Source: DASPSR01 sp035498715
GTDB lineage: Bacteria; Nitrospirota; UBA9217
Reading direction: 5' to 3'
Assembly: GCA_035498715.1 (NCBI GenBank)
Contig: DATJZV010000090.1
Span: 1 to 64,000 of the forward strand
Length of the DNA: 64,000 nucleotides
How positions within the stretch are numbered: position 1 is the first letter of the stretch; each line of letters begins with the position of its first letter. The notes below the pieces were generated by a model that was given only the letters and a program-made list of their open reading frames with translations, was not told where the DNA came from and ran no database searches. Position numbers and translations under genes: made by a program. Positions 1-8,200 of this stretch are shown here, piece after piece.

Positions 1-40
1 ACCAGCCCCTATGGGGAAATCCCTCCAGATTTCCATCATT

Positions 41-250
41 TCATTTGAACTGTTTGCCAACTCCTGCCCAAGCGGCTTCATATCCAATCACTGTTTCCTC
101 ATTTCCCTCATCCCATTTATAGAGAAATAATGATGGATAACTAGCTGATAATTTGGATAAAAATGCAACTCTAACTTTTTCTGGCAATGCTTGATACAGC
201 CTGGAATCCAGAAGCAGAGATGCTATGATTTCTTTCTTATGTTTATCCAT
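41..250 (-). CDS. small hypothetical protein, 69 aa
   Basis: I do not recognise the family. The protein is short and soluble, with no signal peptide or membrane segment, and a tail rich in aromatic residues (YKWDEGNEE, then EAAWAGVG). An in-frame start 30 bases further upstream exists, but the start used here is preceded by a strong GGAGGTGATGAT ribosome site that only fits this ATG. The gene runs off toward the window edge with nothing upstream for about 430 bases. The clean ribosome site argues for real expression; the function is unknown. Confidence 0.55.
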   Translation of the reverse strand: MDKHKKEIIASLLLDSRLYQALPEKVRVAFLSKLSASYPSLFLYKWDEGNEETVIGYEAAWAGVGKQFK

Positions 251-280
251 ATCATCACCTCCATACTTAAGTATTAGCAA

Positions 281-685
281 TGTGCATGCCAGTTAGTAAC
301 TTAAAAAAGACGGGGAAGTCATGAGAAAATATTTCGTGATTTAAAGGCATAACCTCCGGTAGATGACGCCTATTTCAAAAGAATCTGCGATTTACCATTC
401 ATGAAGATATAGGTTGAGATGATGGAAGAAAGTAGCCATTCCTCCCTGGTTTAAGGCGATCCCTTGACAAATAATAAGATCGGGATTATTTTTAAAATGC
501 AATTAGGATAAAAGTTGTCTTCAATAATCGTGATAAGGTTGGACTCTCCCCGAGGAAAGAGCGTGAATTCTCTAAAGATGCAGGAGTTTGCAGGTTATAT
601 GCTTTCAACACGATTTAAGAAGAGGGAGACAAGACTCCCTTTATGCGATAAGGAGTGGGATCTTTCGGTGTATTAGGAGAACACT
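281..685. other. intergenic region between divergent genes
   Basis: This AT-rich stretch separates a minus-strand and a plus-strand gene, so it should hold promoters for both. I see no convincing reading frame, RNA gene, strong hairpin or repeat in it. Confidence 0.5.
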
Positions 686-1138
686 ATGACAAGGATTACT
701 TTGACTCTCGCAGCAGCAACCATTACGCTCATGACCCACGCTGTCTACGGAGCTAATGCGAGGCAACAAGAAGATAATATGAAGATCGTGATGGAGTTTT
801 ATGACCAAGCCATCAACCAGAAAGATTTTGAGGCTGCCTCGAAGTACCTCGGTCCGGTGTATATCCAGCATAACCAGAACGCTGCTGATGGGCGCGAGGG
901 TCTGAAAGGCTTCATCCGCTACCTGCGCGACGAGTTCCCCGGCGCACACAGCGTGATAAAAAGGGTGTTCGTTGATGGCGACTACGTGATCCTGCACGTA
1001 CACTCCGTCAGAGTGCGAGGCACGCGCGGTACCGCTATCGTTGATATTTTCAGGCTTAAAGACAGCAAGATCGTCGAGCACTGGGACGTGCATGAGGACA
1101 TCCTGGAGAAAGCGGCCAACGCGAACGGAATGTTCTAG
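686..1138 (+). CDS. secreted SnoaL-like (NTF2-fold) protein
   Basis: The 150-residue product starts with a signal peptide (basic start, hydrophobic stretch, ending near VYGANA) and continues as one NTF2-like domain of the SnoaL/polyketide-cyclase type. Family marks include the opening helix (VMEFYDQAINQKDFEAA), a Y-IQHNQNAADGREGL segment and the closing strand IVEHWDVHEDI. Such proteins are small alpha+beta cones that bind or isomerise small hydrophobic ligands; a substrate cannot be named from sequence. An AGGAGA ribosome site precedes the ATG. It stands alone on the plus strand among minus-strand genes, and the secreted location makes it unlike biosynthetic SnoaL enzymes. Confidence 0.8.
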   Translation: MTRITLTLAAATITLMTHAVYGANARQQEDNMKIVMEFYDQAINQKDFEAASKYLGPVYIQHNQNAADGREGLKGFIRYLRDEFPGAHSVIKRVFVDGDYVILHVHSVRVRGTRGTAIVDIFRLKDSKIVEHWDVHEDILEKAANANGMF

Positions 1139-1303
1139 GTCAAGGTGAGGAAATAGGCCATAACATTAATTGGCGGGGCATATTCCCTGATCACATAGAG
1201 GCCGCCTCCATTCCCACTGTTATGACTTTCGTGAGAAAATGGATTTTTCATGGCCTCAATATCACGAGCATCACCTCCTGTCTACACCCCATGATATCAA
1301 GGA

Positions 1304-2215
1304 CTATTCGGTAATATATCTGGATAGCCCCGCAGGGCCGTTGAGAGGCAGCTCAAGCACCACTTCGACCCTGCCGCCTTCCAGCTCACGTTCGCTGACC
1401 ACGGTGTAGCCTTTGAGAAAGCCCTGTATCCTTGAAGCGACGTTTTTGCTGCGCATGGCGTCCCTCACGTCCTGATCGTCGCTTATCCGGATCTGCTCTA
1501 TGGTCCTGAGCATATTTCTCTGTGCATCGACAAGAGCCGCACGTTGTGCCATTGCCCGGCGCACGCTGTCATTCGCGGCGTTCTCCGGCGGCATGCCGAT
1601 ACCGGTGGCACGGATTTTCCCTGCAGCCCAGTCTACGCCATCGATGGCATCGATAGGAAAGAGAACGGCAGTCTGCACTACGTTCTGATTCCCGGTGATC
1701 ACAACCTGAGCTGTATCTTCAGCATGTCCTGGCGAATTTGCCTGCACGACGTACGTTCCAGCAGGCAATTCCTTAAATTCATATTTCCCCTCGCGGTCGG
1801 TTTGTACGCTGGCCCGCTCTCTTCCTTCATACATGAGTTTGACCTCGCTGCCGGGACGCGGGGGTATGATCCTGCCGGACAGGCTCGCCTTGCCCGCTGA
1901 AGGCATGAGTTCAATGGGGGGAAGTATTGTTGTCTCTCCGGACTTCACTACGATATTGTCTAAATTAAGCGGGTAAGGAGAACCGGAAGCTGCAACGTTG
2001 ATCGTATAGGTCCCTGCTGCGAGCGTTAGTTTGAATTTCCCGTCCTGCCCCCCGGCGGGAACCGTCAGAATATTTTTGCCATCTTGAATTGCCGATATGT
2101 GTGCTGACGTTCCCGGGGGGACAATCACCCCCTCGATGGTTCCGTCTTGCTTTGCGTGACAGGAAAATAATAAAAGGATGGACAGGGCCAGAACTATCTT
2201 ATGCGCTGTATGCAT
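1304..2215 (-). CDS. lipoprotein with carboxypeptidase-regulatory-like repeats and LPP20-like C-terminal domain
   Basis: The N-terminus is a lipoprotein signal (LLLFSC, lipid-modified Cys at about residue 19). Residues 25-105 and 110-185 look like two beta-sandwich modules of the carboxypeptidase regulatory type (for example GTYTINVAASGSPYPL and GKYEFKELPAGTYVVQA). The last 110 residues (VDWAAGKIRATGIGMPP, then many Ala/Arg in DAQRNMLRTIEQI) match the LPP20-type module found in many outer-membrane or surface lipoproteins. An AAGGAG ribosome site precedes the ATG. Its role is probably structural or in envelope assembly; no enzymatic residues are visible. Confidence 0.7.
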   Translation of the reverse strand: MHTAHKIVLALSILLLFSCHAKQDGTIEGVIVPPGTSAHISAIQDGKNILTVPAGGQDGKFKLTLAAGTYTINVAASGSPYPLNLDNIVVKSGETTILPPIELMPSAGKASLSGRIIPPRPGSEVKLMYEGRERASVQTDREGKYEFKELPAGTYVVQANSPGHAEDTAQVVITGNQNVVQTAVLFPIDAIDGVDWAAGKIRATGIGMPPENAANDSVRRAMAQRAALVDAQRNMLRTIEQIRISDDQDVRDAMRSKNVASRIQGFLKGYTVVSERELEGGRVEVVLELPLNGPAGLSRYITE

Positions 2216-2409
2216 ACCGGTCTCCTTAATTGTAAGATTGTATCATAAGAAGCAAAATCATTTTCTGAACCGTGGGGGGTAAGGGATCGTTTTTTTATTT
2301 ATTTTGCCCTTTCTTTTGATATGCTACCATACTTAAAAAATGAATAGGCCAAAAAATATTCTTAGCAAAAAATCAGAATTAACATCAGACTCAAGTATGG
2401 TGGTACCGA

Positions 2410-2820
2410 TCATTTATGGACCCCTCTTTGTGTATCCATTTTTGCCTTGCACTCAGGTGAAAGTTCGTTCGTATTCTCCTTGAGGCATTTTAGGATCCTG
2501 CCTCCGCCGGGTTTGACTCCTGTGCAGAGCCTCAGGACGTCATCCTCGCACGCTTCGCGGAACTCATGGACCCTCTTCTTCACTTCTTCGATCTGCCGCT
2601 TGCAGGCAAGTGACAGGTCATTCTCATGCTCCTTGAGACATCTCGCCATGCGCCCCGCGCCCGGCTGGACGTCCTTGCAGAACTTCTGCAGATCGTCGGC
2701 GCAGGGGCCCTCTCCTTGAGCTTCTATCACGTGTACTGCGGCCACGCTCAACCAGAGCGCTGCTACGGCGAACATTATCGCTACGATCGCCGTTTTTCGA
2801 AGCAGAGCTGAATGTGCCAC
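2410..2820 (-). CDS. exported cysteine-rich repeat protein (GLG1/Cys_rich_FGFR-like), GTG start
   Basis: After a signal peptide or anchor (AIVAIMFAVAALWLSVAAV) there are two copies of a roughly 45-residue Cys-rich repeat: CADDLQKFCKDVQPGAGRMA-RCLKE and CEDDVLRLCTGVKPGGGRIL-KCLKE, each followed by a further Cys. This is the pattern of the Golgi-apparatus-protein-1 (Cys_rich_FGFR) repeat, also found in exported bacterial proteins of unknown role. A longer in-frame start exists 99 bases upstream, but an AAGGAG site sits 9 bases before this GTG and directly precedes the signal peptide, so the GTG is chosen. Eight paired Cys suggest disulfide bonding in the periplasm. Confidence 0.75.
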   Translation of the reverse strand: MAHSALLRKTAIVAIMFAVAALWLSVAAVHVIEAQGEGPCADDLQKFCKDVQPGAGRMARCLKEHENDLSLACKRQIEEVKKRVHEFREACEDDVLRLCTGVKPGGGRILKCLKENTNELSPECKAKMDTQRGVHK

Positions 2821-3032
2821 GTATTGTTCTCCTTTCTTTATGATGGATACGTCGTGTGCGTTCTCGTGGATCCGTTCACCTCCCTTAGCAGGAGTTTTCT
2901 GCTTGAGGTGATATGACACATCGATCGGAATTTGCTTGCGTGATTATAACTAGTTAGATCTATTTTTACTATTGGCATTTCTCCAAATCATTCGACGCAG
3001 CAATCATATAACAGAAAACTACACAGCGTCAT

Positions 3033-3596
3033 TTACTTCTCTCCCCACTGTTCGTAAAAGCAGATCTCCTGAAGCTGTTTCCGCGCAGGCCCCTCTTTTT
3101 TCCCCTCCGCCGCATATCCCAAAGGAAAGAGTCCCACGATCCTGATCACAGATGGGATGTTCAGGAAGTCTCGGAGCTTATCCTCATCATAGACCCCCAC
3201 AAAAACCGTACCGAGCCCCAAGCCACGGGCAGCCAGCATCATGGTCTGGGCCGCGATCCCGGCATCCGTGAGGTAGTAGTTCTGTCCCCAAATGACACCC
3301 GACTGAGCTGGATCGGCACAAAGAACAATAACCACGGGAGCTTCGGCAAGGGCCTTCATCGAGGGGTTCGACTTGTATCCCTTCGGTGCGAAGTAGGACT
3401 CCACGTAGGATAGCTCGCTGATCTTCTCCTTCCTGGCTTTGTCCTTCACCACCAGCAGTCGCCAGCACTGCATGTTCGCCCACGACGGAGCCATGCGAAC
3501 CGCCTCGAGAATTGAGCGGAGATCCTCCTCCTCCACAGGTCTGTCCGAATATTTGCGGATGCTTCTACGCGTTTTGATCGCTTCGAAAATATCCAT
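3033..3596 (-). CDS. nitroreductase family protein
   Basis: This 187-residue FMN-dependent nitroreductase-fold protein has the family opening (EAIKTRRSIRKYSDRPV), the FMN-contact segment AVRMAPSWANMQCW and the later block AGIAAQTMMLAARGLGLGTVFVG. Members use NAD(P)H to reduce nitro compounds, quinones or flavins, or act as small flavin enzymes in cofactor pathways; the substrate here is unknown. An AGGAGG ribosome site lies 6 bases before the ATG. It is followed downstream by no co-directional partner at close range, and OsmC lies upstream on the same strand with its own terminator between them, so the two are separate units. Confidence 0.88.
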   Translation of the reverse strand: MDIFEAIKTRRSIRKYSDRPVEEEDLRSILEAVRMAPSWANMQCWRLLVVKDKARKEKISELSYVESYFAPKGYKSNPSMKALAEAPVVIVLCADPAQSGVIWGQNYYLTDAGIAAQTMMLAARGLGLGTVFVGVYDEDKLRDFLNIPSVIRIVGLFPLGYAAEGKKEGPARKQLQEICFYEQWGEK

Positions 3597-3772
3597 AAGT
3601 GTCCTCCTAAAATTCGGGGTTATAGATCCGGGGTCAGGTAAAAACGGATACCTAACTCCTGATGTTAGAGGGAGACTTACATCATTAAAGAAGAAAAACG
3701 CTCGATCTATTTATTTCCATGACGTTTTCTCCCCAAGGCATGACTTAGTATCGCGCAAAATCTCGAGGAGGT

Positions 3773-3806
3773 AAAAAAGCGGCACAGAGAGACTTCTCCG
3801 TGCCGC
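3773..3806 (-). terminator. rho-independent terminator after osmC-like gene
   Basis: The minus-strand transcript forms a hairpin with a GCGGCAC/GTGCCGC stem (inner GAGA/TCTC pairing) followed directly by six T residues. It lies 28 bases after the stop of the OsmC-family gene. Confidence 0.85.
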
Positions 3807-3833
3807 GATTCAGAAGTGCGTCCTGGTCCAAGC

Positions 3834-4271
3834 TTATGTTGTCATCTTCACAAGCTTGGTCCGGAGCCTGATGTCGACGCCGGTCAGGGCCATGGATACG
3901 GGGCATCCTTTCTTGGCTGCCTCCGCCTTTTCTCCGAAGGTCCGCTCATCAATGCCCGGCACCCTTCCTTCAGTCTCCAGTTCGATGGTCGTGATCTTGA
4001 ACCCCGCGCCTACCTTATCGATATGCACCCTGGCGACAGTGTGGATCTGCTCGACCTTATACCCTGCCTGGTCCAGGATCATCGAGAGTGCCATGCTGAA
4101 GCAGCCCGCGTGCGCCGCTCCGATTAGCTCTTCAGGGTTGGTACCCGGCGCGTTCTCGAAACGGGATCCGAAGGAATAGCTGCCTTCGAAAGCGCCACTG
4201 CCGAGCTTCATTTTTCCTTTGCCTTTTATTAAGTTCCCTTCCCACTTTGCTTCCGACGTTCGTATCGGCAT
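3834..4271 (-). CDS. osmC: OsmC/Ohr family peroxiredoxin-like protein
   Basis: The 145-residue protein shows both redox cysteines of the family: one in AAHAGCFSMALSMIL (about residue 56) and one in GCPVSMAL (about residue 122). The opening (TSEAKWEGNLIKGKGKMKLG) and the NPEELIGAAHAGC block are typical of OsmC rather than Ohr. Members reduce organic hydroperoxides with a Cys pair and dihydrolipoyl- or thiol-based donors in the cytoplasm. The AAGGAGG site before the ATG is strong. Selenocysteine versions of OsmC are known, but both positions here are ordinary Cys codons. Confidence 0.9.
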   Translation of the reverse strand: MPIRTSEAKWEGNLIKGKGKMKLGSGAFEGSYSFGSRFENAPGTNPEELIGAAHAGCFSMALSMILDQAGYKVEQIHTVARVHIDKVGAGFKITTIELETEGRVPGIDERTFGEKAEAAKKGCPVSMALTGVDIRLRTKLVKMTT

Positions 4272-4570
4272 AAAATACCTCCTTCAGGATAGGTTCCCGT
4301 TTACGTTCTTATCATTTGTTTATATTTTACCACTCACACACCATACAGACATCGGACAAAAGTACTCTTTTACTTGCAGACCAAGGGGTATGACTGGGGA
4401 GCCTCGAGGCACCATAGCTGCTTAGTATGCAAGTATAATCGATTATTAACGGAGTGTCTGTGATTACCCGATGAAATGAGGAATCATGATTAACAGAAAT
4501 GTGCAGCCTGTTTTTTCCCTGAACGGCGCATTTTTAGGCTGCTATAATATTTTAAAAGGAGGTGTTAAAT

Positions 4571-4984
4571 ATGATGGATATTGTCAGGAAGGTGGCGTAT
4601 TTTGCGATGGAGGTGCCGAATAGGCCGGGTGAGGGTACTAGGGTTCTGAGTGCGTTGGCAGATGCGGGGGTGAACCTATTGGCATTCTCCGGGTTTCCAA
4701 GCGGCAGGAAGGCGCAACTAGATATTATCCCCGAGGATGTGGCATTGTTTAAAAATGCTGTCAAGGCGGCGAAGATCAAGACGCGCCCTCAGAAGTTCGG
4801 GTTCCTCGTCCAAGGTGATGATCGAAAGGGTGCCGTGGCGGATCTGCTTAAAACGCTCGCAGATAAGAAAATTAACGTAACAGCCATTGACTCTGTATCG
4901 GCTGGCGCAGGCCGTTATGCTGCAATCCTCTGGGTAGAGCCCAGGAGCGTTAACAAGGCGGCAAAGGCGCTGGGTGCGAGCTAA
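4571..4984 (+). CDS. ACT domain-containing protein
   Basis: The product carries two ACT-type beta-alpha-beta-beta-alpha-beta units: one around VAYFAMEVPNRPGEGTRVLS-ALADAGVNLLAFS, the other around FGFLVQGDDRKGAVADLLKT-LADKKINVTAIDS. ACT domains bind amino acids or similar small ligands and usually regulate enzymes; stand-alone double-ACT proteins have no fixed assignment. A GTG 9 bases upstream is in frame, but AAAAGGAGGT is best placed for the ATG at 4571 (a second ATG follows at once). A hairpin terminator follows the stop. It is one of few plus-strand genes here. Confidence 0.8.
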   Translation: MMDIVRKVAYFAMEVPNRPGEGTRVLSALADAGVNLLAFSGFPSGRKAQLDIIPEDVALFKNAVKAAKIKTRPQKFGFLVQGDDRKGAVADLLKTLADKKINVTAIDSVSAGAGRYAAILWVEPRSVNKAAKALGAS

Positions 4985-5027
4985 ACATATTTATTATCAA
5001 CAACTTGTTCATTGCCCCGAACAAAGC

Positions 5028-5060
5028 GAAGGGCATGCCGGTTGCGACATGCCCTTCTTC
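5028..5060. terminator. bidirectional hairpin terminator between converging genes
   Basis: A GAAGGGCATG/CATGCCCTTC stem with a 10-base loop lies between the stop of the ACT gene (plus) and the stop of rtcA (minus). A pyrimidine-rich run (CTTCTTCT) follows on the plus strand. Confidence 0.75.
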
Positions 5061-5072
5061 TATTACGAGTTT

Positions 5073-6206
5073 TCAACCATCCTCTTTTCGTGATTGCCTC
5101 GTCGCATCTCCCTCATATTGAGATAGCGCCTTACCCCTGGCCCCATAACCCTGGACCCTGATTTTACCCACATCTCCTTCCTTTCCGTCCACCTGAATAT
5201 TAATGTCCAGGAACTGTTTCACAGCCCAGATGTTCGTGAGCAGATGCTGCGTGACGCGACTCGTGGTAAATTCCGAGACGCCATTACCAAAAGCGGCATA
5301 AGGGATGATCTGGTCAGCAAGGTGCGGATCGAGGGCTCCGTCCGTGTCCTTATATTCAAATAACGCGCGACATGCCTCGTCTGCCACCTCCTCAGCGCGC
5401 TTGCCGATCGCACCGAGAGCGTCGAATCCCGCGGAGATGTTCTCGAGCTCTAAAAGGATAAAGACAAGCGTGCCTTTGCCCGGCGAAGGTGCGCAAACGA
5501 TATCTATATCCGCATCAATTCCTCGCTGTGAAAGCATCTTGAGCGCCCGGTCCCGCTGGCGGACGCCGATGTCTCGTGGGAGATTCGAGATCGCCGAGGT
5601 CCCGGTCACACGGACGGGTTTCCCTCTATCGCAAATCACAACCGGCTTGAACTCTTTCACTGGAGTGATGCGGGCGATGACCTTCCCGCCGCCGATGGGA
5701 TACCAGCCCCACTTTTCGATGTCGAGGTCGGGCCTCACGCCGATAAAGGCAAGCATCGGTAAGAACACATTCTTAAGATAGTGGAACGACGGGCTCCAGG
5801 GCACATGCGTGCCGCCGATCACTGTAACGGTGGAAGGATGTCGTGCAAAACAAAGCGGAAGCAGAATCGTCTGAAGAACAAGAGAGGTGCTCCCTGCACT
5901 GCCCTTTTCCTCGGAGATGTCAAAAAAATAATCACCTCCTGCGATTATGCCAGGTGTGAACCGAAGAGCAGTGGACGACAGATCCGCCCCCTTTACGTGA
6001 GCCCGGCTGATCGTTGCCGCTGCCTTTACGGCGGTAAGGTGTTGCGGCTGGAGTCCCGGCTTTCTGCGCGCTCTGCGGATGTTGATAACCTCTATGGGCC
6101 TGCCGAGCATGCACGAGAGCGTGAGCGACGTCCGGAGGATTTGTCCTCCGCCTTCGCCGTAGGAGCCGTCTATAAGTATGATGCTTTTCTCAAATGGTGA
6201 CGACAT
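5073..6206 (-). CDS. rtcA: RNA 3'-terminal phosphate cyclase
   Basis: RtcA converts RNA 3'-phosphate ends to 2',3'-cyclic phosphates using ATP through a covalent AMP-histidine. The 377-residue length is slightly above the usual 340. Visible family blocks are IDGSYGEGGGQILRTSL at the N-terminus, the RRARRKPGLQPQHLT segment, and the DPHLADQIIPYAAF block that holds the adenylylated His. No RtcB ligase or RtcR activator lies next to it, unlike the enterobacterial rtc operon. No clear ribosome site precedes the ATG, so the start is approximate. The C-terminal 15 residues after GYGARGKALSQ are charged and probably disordered. Confidence 0.93.
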   Translation of the reverse strand: MSSPFEKSIILIDGSYGEGGGQILRTSLTLSCMLGRPIEVINIRRARRKPGLQPQHLTAVKAAATISRAHVKGADLSSTALRFTPGIIAGGDYFFDISEEKGSAGSTSLVLQTILLPLCFARHPSTVTVIGGTHVPWSPSFHYLKNVFLPMLAFIGVRPDLDIEKWGWYPIGGGKVIARITPVKEFKPVVICDRGKPVRVTGTSAISNLPRDIGVRQRDRALKMLSQRGIDADIDIVCAPSPGKGTLVFILLELENISAGFDALGAIGKRAEEVADEACRALFEYKDTDGALDPHLADQIIPYAAFGNGVSEFTTSRVTQHLLTNIWAVKQFLDINIQVDGKEGDVGKIRVQGYGARGKALSQYEGDATRQSRKEDG

Positions 6207-6287
6207 ATTTCATTGTACACTGAAAAAGACTCAAATGCAGGCGCTGTCAATCCCGCAGGAGCATGATATAATTAACAAAGAATATAT

Positions 6288-6737
6288 ATGTCGGACAGTT
6301 CGGTCATCATACGTTGTGGTTCATGCAAGACGCTCAACCGTGTCCCCTCGGAGAAATTAACGAGCCGCCCCGTCTGCGGACACTGCAAGACGCCGCTCGA
6401 GTTCCCTCGTGAGCCCGTCAACGTAACGGCGGCTGCATTCGAGCGCGAAATATTCGACTGGCCGGAATTCGTGCTACTGGAGTTCTGGGCTAAGTGGTGC
6501 GGCTTCTGCCGGATGGTCGAACCGGTCGTAAATGACCTCGCGTCCTGGAACGCCGGCCGCCTGAAAGTTGTCAGGGTCGACGTGGATGCGGAACCGGGGC
6601 TCGCAAGGCGCTTTATGGTGAAGGCCACGCCCACCTTTGTCGTCTACAAGAACGGAACGCAAATCGCTCGCATGGACGGCGCTCCCAAGGAAAAAATTGA
6701 ACTAGTACAGTGGGTTGACCAGATACTGAAGCGTTGA
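6288..6737 (+). CDS. trxC: thioredoxin 2-like protein with N-terminal zinc ribbon
   Basis: This protein has the architecture of thioredoxin 2: a zinc-binding four-Cys ribbon (IRCGSCKTLNRVP and RPVCGHCKTPLEFP) followed by a thioredoxin fold with active site WAKWCGFCRM (usual form WCGPC, here Phe replaces Pro) and the cis-Pro segment KATPTFVVYKNG. It reduces disulfides in the cytoplasm and its ribbon responds to oxidation. The Pro-to-Phe change in the active site should shift its redox potential. It is transcribed away from rtcA; only 81 bases separate the two starts, so they share a divergent promoter region. The ribosome site is weak. Confidence 0.88.
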   Translation: MSDSSVIIRCGSCKTLNRVPSEKLTSRPVCGHCKTPLEFPREPVNVTAAAFEREIFDWPEFVLLEFWAKWCGFCRMVEPVVNDLASWNAGRLKVVRVDVDAEPGLARRFMVKATPTFVVYKNGTQIARMDGAPKEKIELVQWVDQILKR

Positions 6738-7297
6738 CCCACCTTCCTGCCGTCAACCTCTTTGCAACCCAGCTCCCCTCCAGGGGTTTAATGATATCCT
6801 TTTCATCACGGCCTGCATATATACAGCTTCTCGCGGATCTCTGGATCGTCGGCTGCATCCCCGCCGGCCTTCACCCGGAAGTGAACTTGGCAGCCCGGAT
6901 GGTACTTCTGTGGTCGTTGCTCATGTTGCTCTGGCTCCCCTGGTGCGATGATGGATCCGGCTACTGCCCGCTTTTCATTTCTCAAGGGAAAGTGGTCCCA
7001 CGCAGCCTGGCGTCATCGTTTCCCAGCAAGTCGGCGAGTCCGAACGCGCCCTTCTCGAGCATTATGAAGGAATAGGGAAGTGTCGCTTCGAACTCGTGAG
7101 AAATATGAAGGGTGGCTGACTTTTCTGATCGAATGCGGACGCGATACGAAGGATCAGCCCGCTGAAGCATTGTGGCGTTTGATGGGAAATGCAAGAAGCC
7201 GCGAAGACCGCCCGAAAAAAATGCGCAGGCTCTTTCACTTGGCAAGCGGAGTGCGAAAATGACAGGTCCCGGGAAGCATGTTTTGAGCCTAATCGCA
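6738..7297. other. 560-base gap without a convincing gene
   Basis: Short open frames occur on both strands, but none has a ribosome site, recognisable domain or natural composition. The region may contain decayed coding sequence. The genes on both sides end here (converging), so terminators are expected, yet I see no strong hairpin. Confidence 0.5.
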
Positions 7298-8059
7298 TCA
7301 ACCGTGAGCTGATATTTTCCTCATGCCGAGGGGATTCGGCGAGCGCCGCTGAAACCCTTTTGCCTGCACCACGATATCAAGAGGAAGGCTCATAATGTCG
7401 GCTACATCGCAACCCGTACGGGAAAGCAGGCCTGCTTCAATGGTCTTTATGTAGGACTTACATGCATCGCACGTATTGACCTTGAACTCCTCTTCCCCTT
7501 CGAACAAAAAAACATTCTGTTTCGACCCATCATTGTTCTGACAGATCACGCATCCCATTTGATCGTAATACCCCTCGGTAGCGCAGAACGAACAAGAGAC
7601 CTGACGCCGGCCATCTTCACCGACCCATGACAGGGAGGGCTGTGCATTGCACACCGGACATCTCCCCACTTCCCAGATCCGGTTGCCCAAGCGGCACGCG
7701 TCCCGCAGGGCGAGAAAGTACGGCTTGCTGATGAGGAACAGGAGCATGGTCAGGTCGTCCTCTGGATAGGGGAGCGAGAAAGCCGGTGTCTCGCTCAAGG
7801 GAAGCCGCGTAAAGTCTATTTCGCCCAGCTCCATTGCCCGTTTCAAGGGAGATAGGTTCCCCTCCGGAAGCTCAAAGGTGAAAGAAAAGGTCTCGAATAT
7901 CCTGTCGATGGATTCACGCGGATAGGAATTCATATCCGGACGCGTCGGGAGCTGGAGCTCTCTCACCGACTCCGTGAATTTCATCGCTCTCTCATAGAAC
8001 CGGAATGGATCCGTGAGATGCGGTTTTCTCCTGATAATGTCTTCGATGGTCTCTTGCAC
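7298..8059 (-). CDS. fdhE: FdhE-like formate dehydrogenase accessory protein, GTG start
   Basis: FdhE proteins are rubredoxin-like maturation factors that interact with the catalytic subunit of respiratory formate dehydrogenases. The 253-residue protein has a helical N-terminal half and a C-terminal half with four CxxC pairs: CPVC (about 138), CSFC (156), CVIC (169) and CDAC (194), the expected zinc or iron binding pattern. AGAGGAA precedes the GTG start. No formate dehydrogenase genes are in the window. Because those enzymes are often selenoproteins, the gene fits with a selenocysteine-using host (inference), in line with the candidate selenoprotein 2 kb away. Confidence 0.82.
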   Translation of the reverse strand: MQETIEDIIRRKPHLTDPFRFYERAMKFTESVRELQLPTRPDMNSYPRESIDRIFETFSFTFELPEGNLSPLKRAMELGEIDFTRLPLSETPAFSLPYPEDDLTMLLFLISKPYFLALRDACRLGNRIWEVGRCPVCNAQPSLSWVGEDGRRQVSCSFCATEGYYDQMGCVICQNNDGSKQNVFLFEGEEEFKVNTCDACKSYIKTIEAGLLSRTGCDVADIMSLPLDIVVQAKGFQRRSPNPLGMRKISAHG

Positions 8060-8200
8060 CTGATATTCCTCTCATCTCTTTTTGTACGGCATAGGCGGAT
8101 AAAATATCCTTGTTCATTGTCAGATTACATCGCGGCATCATGCGGGAACCCTTATCAAAAAACTTCCCGCCCTGAATATCCCTGAGACACCATGTCCTCT

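Noticed and set aside
41..280. Longer 79-residue start for the first gene
   Set aside because: The strong GGAGGTGATGAT site fits only the start at 250.
6734..7262. Plus-strand frames in the trxC-fdhE gap
   Set aside because: No ribosome sites, no domains, and composition unlike protein.
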